A DNA stretch of 64,000 bases from Chrysoperla carnea (GCF_905475395.1 NC_058342.1:34492140-34556139), one strand, 5' to 3'. Numbered from the stretch's first letter, positions 31,260-43,888 are shown. Notes: generated from the letters alone by a model not told the origin. Numbers and translations are program-made.

Positions 31260-34200
31260 GGACCTTCCTTTATACTGCTGCTTCCGATTTTCTCAAATCC
31301 TCATTTGAAGTATTATCTGGTCAGTAAATGTTTATAACCTGTTGATAAATACTTGGAGCTGAAAACGTAATTGAGTTTAGCAACACAGACTTTACATTTA
31401 TATTAAAAATGCGAAGGTTTGCCTTCTTTGAGATATTTCAATTTCCCCAAAAGATGCAGTGGACGCTATTTTGCTCTTAGATGTAAAAATCAGAGGGTAT
31501 CGTGTTTTTTAGTCTTTTAAGTAAATCACCTTGGCTACCTCTTAGTGTGCGGTCCTTATAAAAATTTGCCTTTTCTCTTTTTAATAGTTTTCGTAAATCA
31601 ACTTGGCAATCACCGTCTTGAAGCTTCTTTCTCGTACAAATTCCTCTTTTTCTCTTTTGGCCATTCACCGAGGTCCCTAGCCTCTGATACTATCTGAATT
31701 TACATACAAATTTTACAACATTCGATCCCAATCTGGAGGGCCTGTAGAGATGATTTCGATTTTGAATGCTGATATTTTTCTTTGAAAATTTTAAAAAAAC
31801 CATTATATTGGTTGCGTTTAGCAGATGTGATCGCCCAATTATTGCTCGGTTCGAATCGGAAACCCGTGTATCTTAAAGAAAAAATAGATGATCGATACGA
31901 CCAATACTGAGCGATAAATTCAGCTAAACGCAACCATTATAATCAAATTAGCTCACGTGATCAGTTTAGGCCGTGCTAGGCTAAACAATGTTTAGCTTTT
32001 TACGATTTGACGCTGCTGAAGATATTTTTTTCAGCTAGATGAATTCCTAATTTGACGCTCAAAGCTAACGTCGAGCGTCATCATGAAGGTTTGACGCTGA
32101 AGATAGTTATATTTTTTTCCGCTAGGTGAAATTAGTGGCTCAAAGCCATGGTCAAACGTCATGAAATTACATCTTTATAATTCCATCTTCTTGAATGTTC
32201 ACCGCATCTCCACATTAGACTGTGAACACGGAAATCAAAACATTTGACAATCTTTGTAAATAGTTCAGAAATATACCGGTAACTTTAAACAAGCCTTCTT
32301 TACCAAACAAAATATACAATACCTATTTTTAAGATGAAAATTTTCTTAATTAATCAAAAGAAAATCAACCCGATTTAAATTTGCCCCTAGAAAAAAAATT
32401 CATGTAATATATATTTCAAAATTTAAAAACATTTTTAAAAGATATTATTTGGATGTAAATACGCATGCGTATATTGGCTGGGTGGGGTGAAAGTACCAAC
32501 TAACGAACAGAATTGTTAGTTTCCGAGATAGCTGTTTTCAGTAATGGAATTGCAGAGTAGAAATTAGTATTGAAATAATGTTTGAATACATTATATAAAA
32601 AAAATAACACAAACAGTAGACAAGTTTATTGAGTGAAAGAACACAGTTTTTAAAAATCAAATAATTCTATGAAGTTTTTAAAATAAAAAATTTTCTAAGT
32701 GTTTTCAATGAAATTTTATTGTAAATAATTTCAACATATCGAAATATTTTTAATTCACGTATAGTTTTTATTCGGTTTTTTCATCACAAACCATGTGGAC
32801 ATTAATTGTAAAATAAAATAAAAAATTATATATATATATAAAAGTCGATACTGTGGTTTTTTTATAAAAAACAATCAAAAAAACAGTTTTAAAAAATTTT
32901 GGTGCATTTTGAAAAACGAAAACACAAAAAAAAATTAAGTGTGACAGTTTTTTTTCTCTCTGTGAATTAAGTGTTTTTTAAAATTTTTCCAAGTTTTTCT
33001 TCAAAAAAAATAATTATGTTTGTTAAGTGAAAGTTTAATTTTTTCTGTGTATCACATCTGGAAAGCTTTCTTAGGTTTGTTTGAGAAAATTTTTCGTATA
33101 GTAAATGTATTATGGGCGGTATATAAAATATGTATTTGGAACCCCCCAAAAGAAAAATTTTTCAGTAATTTTTTTGTGGTACTGAAAAAAATAAGAGATT
33201 GTAAATCCCACTTGTTGCCATAAAAACTATTTAAAAATAGAATTTAAGTTTTGATTGTGAGTCAAAATCTTCTCAGCGTTGACCTATGTTTTTTTTTCTG
33301 TTGTGTAGCTTTTTTTTTGTGTGGTATTGGAGAGAGATTGAGTCATCGGCGTTCATTTGTTGTTATTATTTCAAGAGAGATATCTCTCTTAAAATACAAA
33401 AATTTAAATATCCGGTTTATTTAAAATACAATTTTTTTTCGACCCCAAAAAATTGACGTTTGGGTGTAAACAAAGCTTTAAAATTCGATAGTAATCTTTT
33501 TTTTTGGATAAATTGAATAAGTTTTTAAAAATCGTATTTAATCGCCCAAAATAGTTTTGATAAAATGACATTTGAGAAAAAGGCGTGTAAACAAAACCTT
33601 TAAGATTTCGAGTTACAGTTTTTTGGTGTTTGCATGTTTGATATTATTTTCTTTAAATAACTTTGGGTTTTTCCCATATTATAAAATTCAAAATGACGAA
33701 TTTTCTTATTTCGAAAAACATTTTTTCAAGTTTCCATTAATTTCTAATTCTAATAAAATTTTTTTTCCAATATTTCGAATTTCAAAAATAAAATTTTCAT
33801 TTATTCGAAGAAAAATTAAGGTATTTTGAAGAAAATGTATTTGTTTTATATAAAAGTAGTTAATTTAGATTTTTCTATTATTTTTAATTCGAAAAATACC
33901 ATAATTCGATTTAAATCAAACAAAATGAAACTTTTTCGATTTTTTTAAACTAAAATCGCTATGAAAATTACTTATTTTCGCAAGTTCCAGACAATTTTGA
34001 TATGAAACTTCAAATATAAAAAGTTTAAAATGACAGATTTTCCAAATATTTAAATATATGCCAAAAATATTCAGTTTGAGCCCAAACTCAAAAAATGCCA
34101 CTCGAAAAAATAAAATAAAATTTCATTCGAGTTAGAAAGATATCGCAACTTGAAAATTTTTCATGATTAGAATTATATTTGAAGAAAAAATAAAAGGGGT

Positions 34201-34276
34201 TTAGACTTGAACGGAAAATTTGGCAAAGGCCCCGAAAATATTTGAGGTTCGAATTTTTTTTTAAGTTTACACAATT
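31260..34276. other. AT-rich non-genic region
   Basis: No ORF with family resemblance. Around 32000-32160 there are two diverged copies of a ~90-bp block ('tttgacgctgaagata', 'ttcagctagatgaa'). A palindrome AGAGAGATATCTCTCT sits at about 33375-33390. The rest, including 33500-34100, is A/T-rich and featureless. Confidence 0.45.
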
Positions 34277-34588
34277 TTAGAGTAAGCCACGGCACAACTT
34301 TTTCCGCCGGCCGATTATTTGATCTAATGTAGAACCGTGGATATTGATCAAAGTGCGTTTGGACCTGCTATGGGCTCAATTTTGGGCCGAAGGAAAGAAT
34401 AAAAAAATGTTAGTTTGTAAATTTGAATTTAGACTAAGAGTGCCTAAATTTACAAACTATTTGATTTTTTCCCCAGGCCCAAAATTCGGCTCAGAGCAGA
34501 CCCAAACGCATTTTGATCAATATCTCCGGTTCTACATTAGACAAAATAAATCGACCGGCGGCAAAAGTTGTGCCGCGACCTACTCTAA
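34277..34588. repeat. Foldback MITE with ~130-bp arms
   Basis: Left arm TTAGAGTAAGCCACGGCACA and right arm TGTGCCGCGACCTACTCTAA are inverted. Pairing continues through GATCAAAGTGCGTTTGGA/CCCAAACGCATTTTGATC and GGGCTCAATTTTGGGC/GCCCAAAATTCGGCTC, up to AGTTTGTAAATTT and AAATTTACAAACT at the centre. Nearly the whole element is arm, with a very short loop. Confidence 0.85.
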
Positions 34589-34783
34589 CAAGGTGTAAAA
34601 TTTAGCCCAACCTAAACAAATTCTAATCTCAAATATTAACCATTTTTTTGAGGTCTGAATTTTTCCAAGTTAGCTCAGAAGTCGAGGTATTGACTACAAA
34701 ACAAGGATTATATTTTTAGGTTACAAAATTGCATTTTTCGGTTTATAAATTCAATTTTACGATTTTCCGTATTAATGCAGTTA

Positions 34784-34803
34784 CCACGCCCCCCCCCCCC
34801 TCC
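34784..34803. repeat. Homopolymer C tract
   Basis: About a dozen consecutive C in 'cgccccccccccctccc'. Such tracts are prone to length error in assemblies. Confidence 0.7.
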
Positions 34804-35329
34804 CTCTTCAACTTTAGTTAACCAAGTATGTGTTGAAACCAATAATCTCTATTTTGACACCCCCTCTGACAAAAAAAACCTGAGTACGCGTATGTGTACA
34901 TCCTTAAAATTAAAAAAAAATAGCTCATCAAAATTTCCTCTTAAAAATGAAACTAAATTTCGAGTTAATTCATTTTTTTTTCAAATAAATATGCTAAATA
35001 AGCAAGAAACTCGAGTATTACTAAAAACTAATTACTTGTAAAAATTTATTTGCTACATCAGTTCTAAGAATTGTTTTACTTCATAACTCAACTCACATAA
35101 CTAAGAATTAGTGATGAAACGAATATTCGCCGTTTTTTTAACATTCGGTCCAAAAAAAAAAAAACTATGCAAACGCTTTACGACTATTTTTGACAAAAAA
35201 TCATCCTCATTTTGTATCATTAATTGCAAAATAACCCAAAACTTCACTAATATCGACTTTACTCATATTTTTAAATCACTTTTTAGTTATTAGAGCAATT
35301 ATAGTAAACTAACCTCAAATAAAGTACAA

Positions 35330-35740
35330 TCGCAGGCGTTCCGAAGATCTTATATCACTTCCAAGTGCCTCTGTTCGCAAAGTTGTTGCGGCTATTACAG
35401 GACTCTGGTTGGGCGGCAAGCATTCTGAACGTTTGGGCCTGGAAGTGTATCACAACTACGCCAGGAGCTGTCACAGTCGTGAGAAGTAGAAGACAATATC
35501 TCATCTTCTCTGTCACTGCCCAGCTCTTGTCATGAGGAGATGGACTTACTTGAACCAGCCTCTCTTTGACGATCTCTACGACCTGGAGTCCGTCGACGTC
35601 AAAGCTCTCTTGCTGTTTTTAAACAGCTCCAAATGGTTCATGGAGTAGTGGCCTAGGATGTGTCAATCCTTTTTCGATATCACAACGGACTTTATGATCT
35701 AAGTGTGTTCCACCCCAGGTCAACCACTCTAACTAACCTA
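35330..35740 (+). pseudogene. 3' end of non-LTR retrotransposon ORF2 plus 3' UTR, copy 1
   Basis: The plus strand reads TGLWLGGKHSERLGLEVYHN, then a Cys/His knuckle (ARSCHSRE*K, SHLLCHCPALVMRRW), then VDVKALLLFLNSSK. One in-frame stop and a Cys-to-Ala change show decay. It is closely related to 49670-50215, and ends in 'ctaactaacctaacct'. Confidence 0.7.
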
Positions 35741-36470
35741 ACCTCAAATAAAAACAACTGAATTTTGCTTTTAATGGATTTATAAAAAGGACTCATGCTG
35801 GAGAAATAATATATAATAATTAATGAAGTTAATAGGTTAGAATTTGTGAACGCTTCATTTGAAAGTTAACATTCACATTCGCGTACAAAATTCAACATTC
35901 GTTCCATCACTAGTAAAAAGTAAGAAGCTTGGTGTGCTGAGCTGATTGAGTGTTTGCTGCATTCTGGGTTATCAATAATGACTCATTTCATTAATAAACT
36001 TTGTGTTGCCTTTAGGCTATCATCAAATATGTTATTACCGTGCATGTTATCTAAAACGCGTGCGATGTCACCGCCGTCAATCGACTAGAATTTGCTAACT
36101 CGCTGTTTTTGGATCGAAGTTTCCAGAGTAGATTTATAAAATTAGGATTTTAACCTGGAATAATCTGCAACAAAACGTAAGATTTTGTTAAGAAAATTCA
36201 AACATTATTTATTATATTTCTATGGAAATTAAAATTACTTCGTTGATAAGATTTCATCAAAAATTTTAAAGATATCCTGTGTGTACACTATGACTCAAAA
36301 AAAACTTGATAAGAAAGTAAAATAGTCATTATTAAAATTAAAATGCAATCTTAAACATGTTTATTCTTGTTTGAAAATTTTCTATTTTAAATTTTTATTG
36401 TTGTTAGGTATTGAACTAAACTGAACTGACTGAGTAATAACTTAATATGAGTGAGTGTCTATATAACTTA

Positions 36471-36522
36471 TAGTCCAAGAGCCAACCACTTTTATTTTGT
36501 TTCTGTCGCCGCTCTTGGACTA
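36471..36522. repeat. Single hairpin adjoining a TIR element
   Basis: TAGTCCAAGAGC and GCTCTTGGACTA form a perfect 12-bp stem with a ~28-nt loop. It lies just outside the left end of the 36529-37408 element. Confidence 0.6.
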
Positions 36523-36528
36523 CTGGAA

Positions 36529-37408
36529 ACTTTTGTTTGAAACATTTTTTCGTAAACATCACTGTTTACCCGTGAGGGCGCCAATTAGGCGGAAATTTTA
36601 TAATATGTTCTATACTTGATTATCAGTTATGTATGTGTCACATGTTTGTATGTGTAATGTGATAAAGAAATCAACACTGACTATGCATGGTATTTCAACA
36701 ATTAACTCAGTCAATTGTTTGTTTTCACTTGTTTTTATATAGAAATAGTCAATAAACTGGCTTCAGCTCTATTGTTGGTTTTTTTTGGGGTCGATGGCTC
36801 TTAGACTAATACCGGTAACTGTACGATGTAATGGCCTTCACATACTTGTTATGAGACATCGCATATGTGTTCATATTAGTTTAGTTGAAGTGTTTGTTGT
36901 ATTAAAGCTATGTTTTAGAATTATTATTATATTTTATATAAAGTTTATTATTTATTTTATAAATATTTTAACATAAAAAGTATTGGTTTGCTTTATATTT
37001 TAATGAATCAATTAATAAATTCATCTGTCAAGTCTGAGTTATACTCATACATTCAGGGTTACGTATCATTAGTCGAAGAAACGAAACACTAAAAATGGTC
37101 AGTTCGAAAAATTTAAGCAGTTAGTCGGATTTGAATGCGGTTTATGGAATTCGTTAGAGCGTCAGAAAGTTTTGTGTCCTAATTTGATATATACGAAATT
37201 TAAACAAGTGAAAACAAACAATTGACTGAGTTAATTGTTGAAATACCATGTATAGTCAGTGTTGATATCTTTATCACATTACACATACAAACATGTGACA
37301 CATACATAACTGATAATCAAGTATATTACATATTATAAAATTTCCGCCTAATTGGCGCCCTCACGGGTAAACAGTGATGTTTACGAAAAAATGTTTCAAA
37401 CAAAAGTT
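36529..37408. mobile_element. Non-autonomous element with ~207-bp terminal inverted repeats
   Basis: The left arm (36529-36736) begins ACTTTTGTTTGAAACATTTT and ends TTTGTTTTCACTTGTT. The right arm (37202-37408) is its near-perfect inverse, beginning AACAAGTGAAAACAAACA. GTTTACCCGTGAGGGCGCC lies inside each arm. The ~465-bp interior has no transposase. Pieces recur at 51757-51805 (end of an arm), 58665-58705, 62800-62850 and, for the interior, at 59590-59690 inverted. Confidence 0.8.
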
Positions 37409-37439
37409 GTTTAATTTTTGATAAGGAACATTTTTTACA

Positions 37440-37650
37440 TTTAAACTTTTGTTCTATCTCTAACGGTTTACAAGGTGGGTCCTAGGGACCCAATACCCAA
37501 TTGACCCATGATGCTCATTTACGAATTTACGAACTTGACCTCACTTTTTACGTCCTGAGTACGCTGTAAAAATTTCAGCTCGAAATCTTTTTTCGTTTTT
37601 GAGTTATCGTGTCCACAAACGGACGGACAACCGGAAATGGACTAATTTGG
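37440..37650. repeat. Dispersed repeat shared with 58325-58600
   Basis: Shares 'ttgacccatgatgctcattt' and 'gaacttgacctcactttt' with the minus strand of 58530-58560, and the 'gacggacggacaaccgg' type run. A fragment also occurs at about 51840-51905. It abuts the right end of the TIR element. Confidence 0.6.
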
Positions 37651-38142
37651 TGATTTTATGAACACCTATGACAAAATTTTTTTCTTAGCATCATTATTCT
37701 TAAGCGTTACAAACTTGGGACTAAACTTAATATACTATGTATATTTCATATATACATGGTATAAAAATATTTCTTCCTCGAAGTGGTATCCATTCATGAT
37801 TAATTATCGTTCGGAGGACTCAGAAATCGAAGTCTTAATTAAACAAAGCACACACTATATTAATGTCCAGTGATGAGCTTTGTTATAATTGATACCTAAA
37901 TTTCTTGCGAATTTTTTTTTTTTTCTAAAATCAAACTATGTTTAAAGATCTGAGTATCATTTTCATCGAATCTTACCTGGATTCCTGGCTACAATGAACA
38001 TCAAAAGTTCTTTCAAATTCTCTTATATATATATATAATTCGATCGAGGGTCAATTTTCCAAACGATTCGATATGGGATCCATTGTCGAGTTATTTTCGC
38101 GTACAAGAAAATGAAGTGTCGTAACTGTAAAAAAAAATTAGT

Positions 38143-38325
38143 AGGAAGCACAAAAATACTTTCTTGTGCTTCCTAAAAAAAAAAAAAAAACAAAAAAAAA
38201 ATGAAAAAAAACCTTTTTGTTGAATACCATTTTACAATCATTGATGAAAATTTAAAAAAAAAATGTCGTCCCTAAATGCCATGATGAATTATTATTTAAA
38301 AAAAAAATCACCATGACATAAAGGG
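38143..38325. repeat. Two adjacent hairpins
   Basis: The first is TAGGAAGCACAA against TTGTGCTTCCTA (about 38142-38177). The second is GTCCCTAAATGCCATGATGA against TCACCATGACATAAAGGGAC (about 38265-38328, imperfect, ~18 pairs). Poly-A runs separate them. Confidence 0.6.
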
Positions 38326-38334
38326 ACTACATTT

Positions 38335-39080
38335 TGATTTCGTCACGTTTCGACTTCTCTTTCGATGAATACCGATGTTTTTAACGATACAATGTCAGAT
38401 GTATGCTTTGTACTAAGAATTTGAATGACATTCGGAGTACAGACCATACATCTTACACTAAACCGTTGTTAAAAAAAATAGCGCCACTTTATCTGAGACA
38501 CGCTATAACGACGAATTTTCAAATCATGTATGAAAACTGAAAAAGAAAATGTAAGTCTTACATGCTATTTAGAATTATTAAAAGCAATCTACATGGCATG
38601 TAATACTTAACATTTTAATTTCGAAATTTTTCGATGAATATCGATGTTTGTAACGATACAATGTCAGATGTATGATTTGTACCTCTGAATTTGAATAATT
38701 ACATTCGGAGTACAGACCATACATCTCACACTAAACCGCTGTTAAAAAAAATAGCGCCACTTTTCTGAGACACGCTGTAACGATGAATTTTCCAATCATG
38801 TATGAAAACTGAAAAAGAAAATGTAGGTCTTACATGCCAGTTAAAATTATTAAAAACCATCTACATGGCATGTAAAACTGAACATTTTGATTTCGTCACG
38901 TTTCGACCTCTCTTTCGATGAATATCGATGTTTCTAACGATACAATGTCAGATGTATGGTTCTGCCTTTGAATTTGAATTACATTCGGAGTTACAGACCA
39001 TACATCTCACACTAAACCGTTGTTAAAAAAAATAGCGCCACTTTTCTGAGACACGCTGTTTTCTGAGACACGCTGTTTTA
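38335..39080. repeat. ~275-bp tandem repeat with two hairpins per unit
   Basis: Two full units and a partial third begin near 38335, 38615 and 38885 (TCGATGAATATCGATGTTT core). Each carries AGATGTATG...CATACATCT, extended by TTGTAC/GTACAG. The two full units also have TTACATGC..GCATGTAA with TGGCATGTAA on the 3' arm. 'taaaaaaaatagcgccactt' marks each unit. The third ends in a short local duplication of 'ttctgagacacgctgtt'. Confidence 0.8.
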
Positions 39081-39889
39081 GAACATCCTGTAATGAGTGT
39101 AAATGTTATTATCACATTATTTTTAATAATTATCACTATGTGATTTCATTTGAAAACCACGAAATGATTCCGCGGGTGCGGTTTGTTTTTAAATTATAAA
39201 AAAATCATTTTTCTGGTAAAACTCGTCGACTTAAACCTATAGACAAAATTCTACTTAAATTCATAATTTTTCTGGTTGATAATTCCAAATAAAAGTTTTG
39301 CAAAACGTTCCGCTGAATTATAGCAAAAATCATTCTTCTGTGACGAAAAATGAAAGCTCGATTTTTGATCGTTTATGATTTGAAAAATTTCATGAAGTTT
39401 AGAGCATAAATTTTAAGTGCAAAAGACTTTTTTAAATCAAAATTAACGTTACAATTTATTGGACCCTAAATTACACCTACTGAACCCTAAAATTATCTTC
39501 TCACTTTTTTTGTAAAATTAAAAATTTTGACAATATAAATTTTCATGAGAATTTTGTAATAAATGGTATAAATTTTTTAAGCAAGTCATAAAATTCTACC
39601 AGTTTTTCCACCCACACATTAAAACAAAATATGTATGTGAAAATATATCGAATTTTCCCACAGGAATTGAATTACAAATGATTGTTTCGGTCCAACTATT
39701 AGTCATTTAAACATGCTTTTCACCTCGCAAATAAATTACTCAGTTGGTTTTAACTATGACCGAAAATTTATTATTGTCGAAAAGATCTACATATTGAAAA
39801 GTGAAAAACAACGAAAAAATTTTCCTAATAAAATTTTTGAGAATTAATTCATCCCGACTGTTTGGTATTTGCACTCAAACTTTCGACTA

Positions 39890-42800
39890 GTGATGAAAAT
39901 TTGAAGATAAAATGTTTTTGCACAGAAGTCTCTAGTTTCTAAAAAATTTACAAAACTAGGGACGACTGTGCAACAAACAATAAATCTCAAGAAAAAAACT
40001 TGTCCCTAAAATAGAATTAGAAAGAAATTTATTTTAGAATTCGTAAATTCGAAATTAAGGAAACACCAAAATTTAAATTAATTTCAGTTATTTTCTATTT
40101 ACATTCAAACTTGAATTCGAATAGTGATGAAATTTCGAAGTTAAAATTTTTTTGTATTGAAGTTTCTAGTAAGATTTACAAAACTAGAATCAACAATACA
40201 AGAAAAGCTTAATCTCAAAAAAAAAGTCGCCCCTTAAAAAGAATTAAAAAGAAAATGTTTTTAGAATTCGTAAATTCGAAATTAACTTGGTCGAATACTG
40301 ATGAAAATTTGAAGATAAAATGTTCTTGCACAGAAGTCTCTAGTTTCTAGAAAAATTTACAAAACTAGGGACGACTGTGCAACAAACAATAAATCTCAAG
40401 AAAAAAACTTGTCCCTAAAAAAGAATTAGAAAGAAAATTATTTTAGAATTCGGAAATTCGAAACTAACTTGGTCGAATACTGATGAAAATTTGAAGATAA
40501 AATGTTCTTGCACAGAAGTCTCTAGTTCTAGAAAAATTTACAAAACTAGGGACGACTGTGCAATAAACAATGAATCTCAAGAAAAAACTTGTCCCTAAAA
40601 TAGAATTAGAAAGAAAATTATTTTAGAATTCATAAATTCGAAATTAACTTGGTCGAATACTGATGAAAATTCGAAGATAAAATGTTCTCGCACAGAAGTC
40701 TCTAGTTTCTAGAAAAATTTACAAAACTAGGGACGACTGTGCAATAAACAATGAATCTCAAGAAAAAACTTGTCCCTAAAATAGAATTAGAAAGAAAATT
40801 ATTTTAGAATTCATAAATTCGAAATTAACTTGGTCGAATACTGATGAAAATTCGAAGATAAAATGTTCTCGCACAGAAGTCTCTAGTTTCTAGAAAAATT
40901 TACAAAACTAGGGACGACTGTGCAATAAACAATAAATCTCAAGAAAAAAACTTGTCCCTAAAAAAGAATTAGAAAGAAATTTATTTTAGAATTCGTAAAT
41001 TCGAAATTAAGGAAACACCAAAATTGAAATTAATTCCAGTTGTTTTTTATTTACATTCAAACTTGATTTCGAATAGTGATGCAATTTCGAAGATAAAATG
41101 TTTTTGCACAGAAGTCTCTAGTTTCTAGAAAAATTTACAAAACTAGGAACGACTGTGCAATAAACACTAAATCTCAAAAAAAATAAAAACAGCACATTCC
41201 TAAAAAAAGAATTAGAAAGAAAATATTTTTAGAATTCGGAAATTCGAAATTAACTTGGTCGAATACTGATGAAAATTTGAAGATAAAATGTTCTTGCACA
41301 GAAGATTCTAGTTTCTAGAAAAATTTACAAAACTAGAACCTAATGTGCAAAAACACTTAATCTCAAAAAAAAGAATTAGAAAGAAAATGCTATTAGAACT
41401 CGAAAATTTAAATTTCAAATAATTCCAGCTGTTTGGTATTTCGAATAGTGATGAAAATTCGAATACAAAATGTTCTTGAACAGAAGTTTCTAGTAAAATT
41501 CACAAAACTAGAAACATCTGTCCAATGAACACTTAATCTCGTAAAAAAACTCGTCCCTAAAAAAGAATCAGAAAGAAAATGATTTTAGAATTCGGAATTT
41601 CGAAACTAAGGAAACATAAAAATTTAAATTATAATTTATCCCAGCTGATTTGCATTCAAACTTGATTTCGAACAGTGATGAAAATTCGAAGATAAAATGT
41701 TTCTGGGCAGAAGTTTCTAGTTTCTAGAAGAATTTAAAAAACTAGTAACAACTGACCAGTAAACACTAAATCTCAAAAAAAAAAAAAAAATTAAAAATAA
41801 AAAGATTTTAGAATTCGGATATTCGAAATTAATTAAACACCAAAATTTAAATTTAAAATCATTCCAACTGTTTGGTATTTCGAATAGCGATGAAAATATG
41901 AAGACAAAATGTTTTTACACAGAAGTTTCTAGTTTCTAGAAAAATTTACAAAACTAGAACCTAATGTGCAAAAACACTTAATCTCAAAAAAAAAAAAAAC
42001 TAAAAAAGAATTAGAAAGAAAATGTTATTAGAACTCGGAAACTTGATTTCGAATAGTGATGAAAATTCGAAGATAAAATGTTTCTGGGCAGAAGTTTCTA
42101 GTTTCTAGAAAAATTTAAAAAACTAGTAACAACTGACCAGTAAACACTAAATCTCAAAAAAAATTAAAAAGAAAATGATTTTAGAATTCGGATATTCGAA
42201 ATTAATTAAACACCAAAATTTAAATTTAAAATAATTCCAGCTGTTTGGTATTTCGAATAGTGATGAAAATTCGAAGACAAAATGTTCTTGAACAGAAGTT
42301 TCTAGTAAAATTCACAAAACTAGAAACATCTGTCCAATGAACACTGAATCTCGTAAAAAAACTCGTCCCTAAAAAAGAATTAGAAAGAAAATGATTTTAG
42401 AATTCGGAATTTCGAAACTAAGGAAACATAAAAATTTAAATTATAATTTATTCCAGCTGATTTGTATTCAAACTTGATTTCGAATAGTGATGAAATTTCG
42501 AAGATAAAATGTTTTTGCACAGAAGTTTCTAGTTTCTAGAAAAATTTACAAAACTAGGAACGACTGTGCAATAAACACCAAATCTCATGATATAAAAACT
42601 TGTCCCTAAAAAAAGAATTAAAAAGAAAATTATTTTAAAATTCGGAAATTCTGCTTGGTATTTGCATTCAAACTGGATTTCGAATAGTGATGAAAATCGA
42701 AGGTAAAGTGTTTTTATACAGAAGTTTCCAGTTTCTAGCAAAATTTACAAAACTGGAAACTACTGTAATAAAAACACTTCTTCAGTCTCAAAAAAAAAAC
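39890..42800. repeat. ~190-bp satellite of about 15 units, each with a conserved hairpin
   Basis: Units share 'gatgaaaatttgaagataaa' and 'gaattagaaagaaaat-attttagaattcg' around a hairpin. Hairpins: 39918-39973, 40152-40201, 40326-40382, 40508-40563, 40688-40743, 40869-40924, 41104-41160, 41294-41350, 41476-41525, 41703-41759, 41915-41971, 42084-42140, 42288-42337, 42515-42571 and 42711-42774. The commonest form pairs TTGCACAG..TCTCTAGTTT with AAACTAGGGA..CTGTGCAA, with a small internal mismatch. Period ranges from ~170 to ~235 bp; units 3-6 are closest to identical, outer ones more diverged. Confidence 0.9.
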
Positions 42801-43338
42801 TCGTCCCTAAAAAAGAATTAGAAAGGAAATGTTTTTAGAATTTGGAAATTTGAAAATAACGAAACAATGTTGAAAATACATGTTTTTCTGTTGCAAAATT
42901 CATTTCTTGAATCCGTTGAATTTTTATGAACAAACTTACAAAATTCGAGGACAGTGAAACATCAAACATTATTTCTCAGCACTGTTCTAATTATTGAAAA
43001 GAAAATTTGAACAGCTGTGAAAAATAATATTTATGATTTCAATCAGTAAATTTGGAAAATTGTGGACAGATCCTAGTCTATCGAAAAAATCAATATTTAC
43101 AGTCTGTGGAGAAACTTATATTTTATTTAAGAATTCGAAATCAATTTAAATATAAGTCGAAAATTTTTGGATGAAAATGGAAAACGAAATGGTCAACGTA
43201 ATTCATCACTTTTCAAAAATCAAAGTGGAGAATTATAATCATTCATAGTTTATTTCCCGGCAAAAATTTTCTCTTATGTAATCATTGTAAACGAAACTTC
43301 TTTTTCGGTTTTGGATGTTGACGAATGTTGAATGTTGG

Positions 43339-43420
43339 CGATTGGGAAGAGAGTAATGAAAGGGGGATACTTAATTAAATATTAAAGAGTCCCATCTTTC
43401 ATTACTCTCCACCCAAATCG
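43339..43420. ncRNA. Candidate pre-miRNA-like hairpin
   Basis: CGATTGGGAAGAGAGTAATG + AAAG pairs with CTTTC + ATTACTCTCCACCCAAATCG. A 14-bp perfect core (GAGAGTAATGAAAG) is extended outward past a 2-nt mismatch. The loop is A/T-rich, about 34 nt. No evidence of expression is visible. Confidence 0.4.
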
Positions 43421-43458
43421 TTGCATAAATATAAAAACTTCAGCCTGAAATTATTAAG

Positions 43459-43579
43459 TTTCGAGTTATGTAGCGATTAATCGATAAATTACCAAAACAA
43501 GCTTTCAAAGTAAAAATTGATAATTCACACTTTTGATAATGAACCGAGCAAAATGCCGTAAATTAACATAACTCGAAAA
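43459..43579. repeat. Small inverted-repeat element
   Basis: TTTCGAGTTATGT and ACATAACTCGAAA form perfect 13-bp ends around about 95 bp. Confidence 0.55.
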
Positions 43580-43818
43580 TCGAAAATAAAATAGTTTATC
43601 AATAAATTCGAATGCGTTGGAAAACCACATTTGAGTTGCGATCGACATGTTTTTGGTTTTCTGAAGATAAAATAAATCGAAGTGTCATTGAAGAATGGCT
43701 CCAATTTAGAAACCTTCAAGAAAAATTAGAAGCATCGTTTTAGTGTACGCTCAAATTCTCTAATTATATCGTTGAAGACCATGTCAACTTAACACGCTGC
43801 AGCTGAGAAAGATCGAAA

Positions 43819-43888
43819 AAAATGCATCCGACTAATAAACTATAACGGATATAAAATTACGTCATAGTTTATTGAGTCGAATGCATTT
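43819..43888. ncRNA. Candidate pre-miRNA-like hairpin
   Basis: AATGCATCCGACTAATAAAC + TAT pairs with ATAGTTTATTGAGTCGAATG + CATT with one mismatch and one bulge over about 24 bp. The loop is about 20 nt. Arm length and loop fit a miRNA precursor, but a tiny foldback element would look the same. Confidence 0.4.

Noticed and set aside
33572-33829. 85-codon plus-strand ORF
   Set aside because: Composed of Phe, Lys, Ile and Asn typical of random A/T-rich translation; no motif or splice context.
39890-42800. CRISPR array
   Set aside because: Eukaryotic context; units of ~190 bp with homologous, not unique, intervening sequence. It is a satellite.
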